9,833 nt of DNA from JANQJA01 sp040880285. Lineage in GTDB: Bacteria > Pseudomonadota > Gammaproteobacteria > Pseudomonadales > Azotimanducaceae. The DNA lies in contig JBBDIT010000085.1 in the NCBI GenBank assembly GCA_040880285.1, forward strand, positions 1 through 9,833. Reading direction: 5' to 3'. Below are positions 5,883-9,833 of this stretch, one piece after another (positions within the stretch are counted from its first letter, which is position 1; each line of letters begins with the position of its first letter). The notes below the pieces were generated by a model. It searched no databases. It saw only the letters and a program-made list of their open reading frames with translations, and had not been told where the DNA came from. The position numbers and the translations under genes were made by a program.

Positions 5883-7761
5883 CGAAGAGGTCTGAGATCG
5901 CTTCGGATTTATCTTTGCCGACAATCTCAACTTCCCAGATCCCGCTAAACTTTTTTTCGGTCTCGGCTTTAACCTGCTCCCGGGTCGAGAGAACGGTTGG
6001 CCGCAGGAATACCAGAAGATTCAGCTTCTCCTGACTACGCCCGCTTCGTTTGAAAAGGTGCCCCAGAATAGGGATATTCTTGATGAAGGGTACGCCCACT
6101 TCGACTTCCTCAGTCTTGTCCCGAATCAATCCACCCAGGATGATGACTTCTCGATCATCGGCCAGAACTGTTGTATCGATGGTGCGTTTGTTGGTGATCA
6201 GGTCGGCTGCGCCGTCTGCACCGATACTCGCCAGGCTCGATTGATTAACTTCCGAGACTTCCTGATGGATTTGTAAACGCACCAGTTTGCCATCATGGAC
6301 GTGCGGTGTTACCTGCAGCGTTAGGCCCACATCCTCTCGCTGGATGGTGGTAAAGGGATTGGTTGTGCCATTGCTGGCGGTGGTGGTTGAACCGGTACGA
6401 AACGGTACGTTCTGGCCCACCACAATCTTTGCTTCTTCATTGTCCATAGTGGTAATGCTGGGTGTCGATAGCAGATTGGCCTGATTGGTAGATGACAGCG
6501 CACGTATGATTGCCGCAAAGCTCACACCGTCTTCGTCGACCCGGGCACCACCTACCAGTGGTGCTTCACCGAGGTCCAGCTGTGGCGTTGTCCCAAGCGC
6601 AAGGGACTGAAGGATGCGTGATAAGGTACCCGTCGGTGCGGTCAACCCCACCGGCAGGTTTTGTCCACTGAGGTCGGCCACAGCGAGTTCAGTTCCGAGT
6701 TCGCGAGCGAAGTCCGTGGTCACTTCGACGATGGCCGCTTCGATCAGGACCTGCAGGCGCCGAACGTCCAATCGGCTAATGACTTCCTTGAGTTCCATCA
6801 TTGTGGAAGGATCTGCCTTGATTACCAGGGCATTTAGAGCAGTGTCTGCCTGAATGTTGACGCCAAGCTTTTGTCCAGATGTATTCGCCTGATTCGTATT
6901 ATCGCTCACCAGGTTTTTCAGGATCTCAGCCATATCGGTGGCATCAGAATGGGCGAGCCTGACAACCTGGATGGACCCTGCGCGGTTGGCTGGTACGTCG
7001 AGATCGTCGATGAGTGTAATCATTTTCTCAATGGTTTGGCGGTCACCGCGAATCACCATGGAATTGGTTCTTTCGCTGGCAACGAGGTTGACCCGGTTAG
7101 GTCCCTTGGCTCCCTTGCCGATCTGTTCAGGGGCCAATTGCTCAAGCAGGGCGATCATGTCTTCAACCCAGGCTTCCTTTAACTGGACGATACGGACCAC
7201 CGAGTTATCGGCGACATCGATGCGCCCAACAATTTCCGCCAGGCGTTCAATATTTCCGGCATGATCACTGATAATAAGCGCTGTCGGCTCGACGATCCCG
7301 GCAATATGTCCGTATTGGGGTATCAGGGGCCTTAAAATTTTTACAAGTTCGTTGGGGTCGGTATTCCTGACTGGCACCACCCGGGTCACCAGGTCTTCAC
7401 CATCGGCACCTTCAACAAAATCCAGCGGGTTCCCACTCTGTTTGGCCAGAACCTGTTGGATTATCCTTTCAACCCCATCTGCTGCGGGTACCGATGCGTA
7501 ACCATGCACTCGCAGCACATTCAGGAACAACTGGTAGACGCCATCGGAATCCATTGAAGTGCTGGAAATGATGGTCACGTTACCCTTGACCCTGGGATCG
7601 ACAATAAAACTCCTGCCGGTCATGGCGGAAACCTGGGTGATGAACTCGCGAATATCAGCGTTCTTCAGATTGATCTTCCAGGCTTCTTCCGCGCTCGACA
7701 AAATTGGCGCGCAAGCGATGCAGAGCACGAACAGGCAATTTCGAATACGCGACATAAGCAA
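5869..7761 (-). CDS. gspD: GspD, type II secretion system outer-membrane secretin
   Basis: GspD forms the multimeric outer-membrane channel through which folded exoproteins leave the periplasm. A signal peptide (charged MSRIR, then a hydrophobic core) ends near LSSA/EE at residues 24-25. N0 follows at about 25-95 (WKINLKNADIREFI), then three ring-building repeats at about 125-185, 190-258 and 263-335, and the secretin barrel at about 335-590. The gate region is VGQNVPFRTG (448-457), and the secretin signature VPFIKNIPILGHLFKR spans 557-572. A tail of about 40 residues ends in LFDGKR and may be where a pilotin binds. The length of 630 is normal. The start is TTG at 7761, because a GAGG lies exactly 7 bases upstream. 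The ATG at 7755 would be 13 bases from it. gspC lies 59 bp upstream and plsB overlaps the 3' end. Confidence 0.95.
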   Translation of the reverse strand: MLMSRIRNCLFVLCIACAPILSSAEEAWKINLKNADIREFITQVSAMTGRSFIVDPRVKGNVTIISSTSMDSDGVYQLFLNVLRVHGYASVPAADGVERIIQQVLAKQSGNPLDFVEGADGEDLVTRVVPVRNTDPNELVKILRPLIPQYGHIAGIVEPTALIISDHAGNIERLAEIVGRIDVADNSVVRIVQLKEAWVEDMIALLEQLAPEQIGKGAKGPNRVNLVASERTNSMVIRGDRQTIEKMITLIDDLDVPANRAGSIQVVRLAHSDATDMAEILKNLVSDNTNQANTSGQKLGVNIQADTALNALVIKADPSTMMELKEVISRLDVRRLQVLIEAAIVEVTTDFARELGTELAVADLSGQNLPVGLTAPTGTLSRILQSLALGTTPQLDLGEAPLVGGARVDEDGVSFAAIIRALSSTNQANLLSTPSITTMDNEEAKIVVGQNVPFRTGSTTTASNGTTNPFTTIQREDVGLTLQVTPHVHDGKLVRLQIHQEVSEVNQSSLASIGADGAADLITNKRTIDTTVLADDREVIILGGLIRDKTEEVEVGVPFIKNIPILGHLFKRSGRSQEKLNLLVFLRPTVLSTREQVKAETEKKFSGIWEVEIVGKDKSEAISDLFDGKR

Positions 7762-7768
7762 AGTTAAA

Positions 7769-7772
7769 CCTC
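7769..7772 (-). promoter_or_regulatory. Shine-Dalgarno sequence deciding the gspD start
   Basis: On the minus strand, GAGG is followed by 7 bases and then the TTG at 7761. The first in-frame ATG (7755) would be 13 bases away, which is long. The spacing favours initiation at TTG. Confidence 0.55.
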
Positions 7773-7820
7773 AAGAATTCCCGGAATGGTACTTCAAATC
7801 CCGACCGAACCCAATTTGAA

Positions 7821-8774
7821 TCAAGGGATTGGTACGGTCAGGTAAAATTTTCGTTCATTTCGCTGTATCTCGACCCGGACGCGGCCTGTAGCCAAGGCCT
7901 GGTCAATTAATGCCTGGTCATTCTGTACATTACCAACGGGCGTGCCGTTAACTGACAGTACAATGTCACCACGCTGGAGTCCGGCCTGGTTCAGGACCTG
8001 CTCGGGAATATCCCCCGCGATGCGGTAACCGCTTGATTCACCCGGGGTGACGGGGGCAACTCCGATTTCATTCAGTACTTTTTGGGGATCCTCGTTTATC
8101 CGCTCGCGATAATTTGTCAAGTAATCCCGTAGATTACCGGATGCAATAGATTCGGTAGGAGGTGGTTGTGATGTTGCTCTCCGCGCTTCAATTCGCTCTC
8201 GCAAGTTCTGTAGGCGAGTAGGCGATGGAACAGATGGCGCCAGGCCTGATGCGCCAACTGGTCCTGGATTCTGGCTGGATGAAAACTGCTGTCGTACTGA
8301 CGCGTCGCTGAACATCAGTTTCTCCAGTCTGGTGCCACGTTTAATCAGGATGTGGTCATCAAAAACCGCGTCGAGTATTGCGTTACCCGGCAAGCGATCA
8401 CCGATCTGGTAGAGCTCGCCGGTTTTATTTCGTTCCGCAACTATTGCAGTGGAATCGTCGGGATCGGCAGCCGTGAAAACACCTTGCAATTCAAGATTGA
8501 GATTGGTCTGCGGTGCGTTGACAACCCTTACCTCGTTGTCTGCCTCGGCGACCCCGAACAACTTTAGCTCCGACAGATTGACCCTGTCCGAACCCGGCTG
8601 CCGTAATGAGGCAACTGGGCCATCGACGTTTAGTGCAATGGAATCATTAATATTATCGATGACGAACAGCACAGCATTGGCAATCGACAGACCCATCAAT
8701 ATCACCGCAATGACGCTGACCAGTGTTGCCAGTTTCTGGCTATGCTGGGTTGCGAGCTCAAGAATTTCGTCCAA
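7821..8774 (-). CDS. gspC: GspC, type II secretion system inner-membrane protein with PDZ domain
   Basis: GspC spans the inner membrane once and links the inner-membrane platform to the secretin by binding the GspD N0 domain. A short cytoplasmic N-terminus is followed by one membrane segment (about 17-39). A homology region (about 67-155) contains LKLFGVA, NLELQGVF and YQIGDRLPGNA. A proline- and serine-rich linker runs from about 163 to 210, and a C-terminal PDZ domain from about 240 to 317 (GYRIAGDIPEQVLNQAGLQ, then GDIVLSVNGTPV). The 317 residues are typical. The start is TTG at 8774, preceded by GGAG at a spacing of 6 bases; I see no in-frame ATG that would give a better start. It lies 41 bp after gspN and 59 bp before gspD, which suggests one transcript. 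Confidence 0.92.
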   Translation of the reverse strand: MDEILELATQHSQKLATLVSVIAVILMGLSIANAVLFVIDNINDSIALNVDGPVASLRQPGSDRVNLSELKLFGVAEADNEVRVVNAPQTNLNLELQGVFTAADPDDSTAIVAERNKTGELYQIGDRLPGNAILDAVFDDHILIKRGTRLEKLMFSDASVRQQFSSSQNPGPVGASGLAPSVPSPTRLQNLRERIEARRATSQPPPTESIASGNLRDYLTNYRERINEDPQKVLNEIGVAPVTPGESSGYRIAGDIPEQVLNQAGLQRGDIVLSVNGTPVGNVQNDQALIDQALATGRVRVEIQRNERKFYLTVPIP

Positions 8775-8780
8775 TGATGG

Positions 8781-8784
8781 CTCC
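8781..8784 (-). promoter_or_regulatory. Shine-Dalgarno sequence deciding the gspC start
   Basis: On the minus strand, GGAG is followed by six bases (CCATCA) and then the TTG at 8774. This is good ribosome-binding spacing and supports the TTG start of gspC. Confidence 0.6.
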
Positions 8785-8815
8785 GGCTGCGGTGGTTGTA
8801 GCTACCTTAGCAGAG

Positions 8816-9556
8816 CTAAAACAGCTTTTCTTCCATTAACAGCACGGGCGCATCCAGGTCGGAAGTCGTCGGCCAGGGAAGTTGTGCCAACACGAATAAC
8901 CGGGTCTTTATTTCGATCCGGGCCCAGCCAGTTGGTTGCAAGGTGATATTGATCAAGGACTTACCCTCGTGTGTGATACGCAGCAGGACCTCTTCACCTT
9001 GCTGTTCCAGTTCTCCCGACAGCGGAGGTAGCAAGACCTCCTGCAGCCCCTGGTAGGTATCATAATGCACTGGTCCACCGTCCCAATAAAATGCGCCTGA
9101 GACATGCTTGAACCAATTGCCATCGGTGACCAGCGCCAGGTGTTCAATCGTCAAGCTGCCAGGAAACGTCAGGCCGTATCGAGTCGAAAGCGGGTTGACA
9201 AACTCACTGGTAATTTTACCCTGAAATTGGGCATTAACCTCATTGGTAGAAAAGACTAAAGGGCCGCTAATATCCTGACCCGTGCCTGCAAGTTGTGTGT
9301 CGAAGGACAACTGACCACCCAGCAGGGCACCCGGGTTCGTCGTCCAGCGTAATGTAGCATCCGGCAGGTCACGATACTTGAGGTTCGCGCTACCATTCCA
9401 GGCCGTGCCGGCGACACTGGAAACCTTGAGGTCTGGCATCGCCACTTTGACGTCTGCCTTGACCAGGTTCCAGATTGCAGACGCCGGCCCGAAGACGACG
9501 ATAAAGCCCGCAAAACTGAGGAGACCGACCAGGACATAAAACAGGGTTCTTTTCAT
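8816..9556 (-). CDS. gspN: GspN, type II secretion system protein N
   Basis: This is an inner-membrane accessory component of the type II secretion system; its exact role is poorly defined and not all systems have it. The 246-residue product has a positively charged N-terminus and one hydrophobic segment (about 5-27), which anchors a beta-rich periplasmic domain. The family look comes from VAGTAWNGSANL (48-59), LRWTTNPGALLGGQLSFD (69-86) and the C-terminal GWARIEIKTRLFVLAQLPWP (210-229). Placement directly before gspC and gspD supports the name. The ATG start at 9556 has only a weak upstream purine tract (GAAG, about 10 bases away). The gene follows dapE on the same strand after 97 bp. The sequence family is more divergent than GspC or GspD, so confidence is slightly lower. 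Confidence 0.85.
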   Translation of the reverse strand: MKRTLFYVLVGLLSFAGFIVVFGPASAIWNLVKADVKVAMPDLKVSSVAGTAWNGSANLKYRDLPDATLRWTTNPGALLGGQLSFDTQLAGTGQDISGPLVFSTNEVNAQFQGKITSEFVNPLSTRYGLTFPGSLTIEHLALVTDGNWFKHVSGAFYWDGGPVHYDTYQGLQEVLLPPLSGELEQQGEEVLLRITHEGKSLINITLQPTGWARIEIKTRLFVLAQLPWPTTSDLDAPVLLMEEKLF

Positions 9557-9605
9557 GATTGCGGTGCTTCAATCCCGGTTGATACCGAATGTTCCCAGTT
9601 GGTAG

Positions 9606-9627
9606 ACAAGGGGCCCACCCTTCTTGT
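9606..9627. other. Imperfect inverted repeat between dapE and gspN
   Basis: ACAAG (9606-9610) and CTTGT (9623-9627) pair. Inside them, GGG/CCC pairs can extend the stem past a two-base bulge. The element lies in the 95-bp dapE-gspN gap, where a terminator or attenuator would sit. No T run follows on either strand, so it is at best a weak or rho-assisted signal. Nothing else in this gap is recognisable. Confidence 0.25.
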
Positions 9628-9651
9628 CGCGCCCGGTCGTGTCTGTGACGT

Positions 9652-9833
9652 CTAATCCCGGTGGCACAAAAGGCGCTCCATCACGACGGAATAAACTTTG
9701 GAGAGTGCTGTCAGTTCGTTGATGTCGATGCATTCATTAACCTGGTGTATGGTGGCATTGCGTGGCCCGAGTTCAACTACTTCGCTGCCCGCCGGACAAA
9801 TGAACCTGCCATCGGAGGTCCCGCCGGAGGTTG
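9652..9833 (-). CDS. dapE: DapE, succinyl-diaminopimelate desuccinylase (C-terminal part, cut by window edge)
   Basis: Only the last 59 codons and a TAG stop (9654-9652) are present; the rest lies beyond the right edge. DapE is a cytoplasmic dizinc M20-family hydrolase. It cleaves N-succinyl-LL-diaminopimelate to succinate and LL-diaminopimelate for lysine and peptidoglycan synthesis. The fragment reads TSGGTSDGRFI at its start, then ELGPRNATIHQVNECI. Both match the C-terminus of E. coli DapE, including the histidine in NATIH that is a metal ligand there. The final VYSVVMERLL helix also fits. The open stretch ends normally, with no sign of decay. It is on the same strand as gspN and 95 bp before it, so read-through into the gsp genes is possible. 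Confidence 0.93.
   Translation of the reverse strand, partial: TSGGTSDGRFICPAGSEVVELGPRNATIHQVNECIDINELTALSKVYSVVMERLLCHRD

Noticed and set aside
9557..9651. Promoter for the gsp genes in the dapE-gspN gap
   Set aside because: On the minus strand, TTGTCT is followed by TATCAA, but at a spacing of 19 and with four of six matches each. This is too weak to annotate.

Overview
The window looks like a core chromosomal segment of a non-enteric gammaproteobacterium. The reasons are a GspC/GspD/GspN type II secretion set, a PlsB-type acyltransferase with Pseudomonas-like spacing of its blocks, an RsmJ methyltransferase and a YoaA-TsaB gene pair. I see no transposase, integrase, phage gene, CRISPR array, rRNA or tRNA.

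Layout. Bases 1-60 hold about 2.6 copies of a 23-bp tandem repeat that runs off the left edge. A 7-bp inverted repeat (63-85) and a short leader follow. Three plus-strand genes come next, joined by ATGA stop/start overlaps: yoaA (iron-sulfur DNA helicase), tsaB (tRNA t6A synthesis) and rsmJ (16S rRNA m2G1516 methyltransferase). The rest is on the minus strand. Read in the direction of transcription, from right to left, it holds the 3' end of dapE, gspN, gspC, gspD and plsB. rsmJ and plsB converge with a 13-bp tail-to-tail overlap, so there is no intergenic terminator between the two runs of genes.

How the genes work together. The plus-strand run joins DNA repair with tRNA and rRNA modification. 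The minus-strand run makes three parts of the type II secretion system: GspN and GspC in the inner membrane and the outer-membrane secretin GspD. It then makes PlsB, which performs the first committed step of phospholipid synthesis. The gsp genes stop at gspD: plsB takes the place usually held by gspE in a canonical gsp operon, so the ATPase, platform and pseudopilin genes must lie elsewhere if the system is complete. dapE (lysine/diaminopimelate pathway) lies upstream of gspN.

Start codons are unusual: yoaA, gspC and gspD all appear to start with TTG, and for gspC and gspD a well-placed Shine-Dalgarno sequence supports this. No clearly undescribed system is visible. The points worth a second look are the left-edge repeat array, the split gsp locus coupled to plsB, and the small sequence departures noted in TsaB, PlsB and RsmJ.
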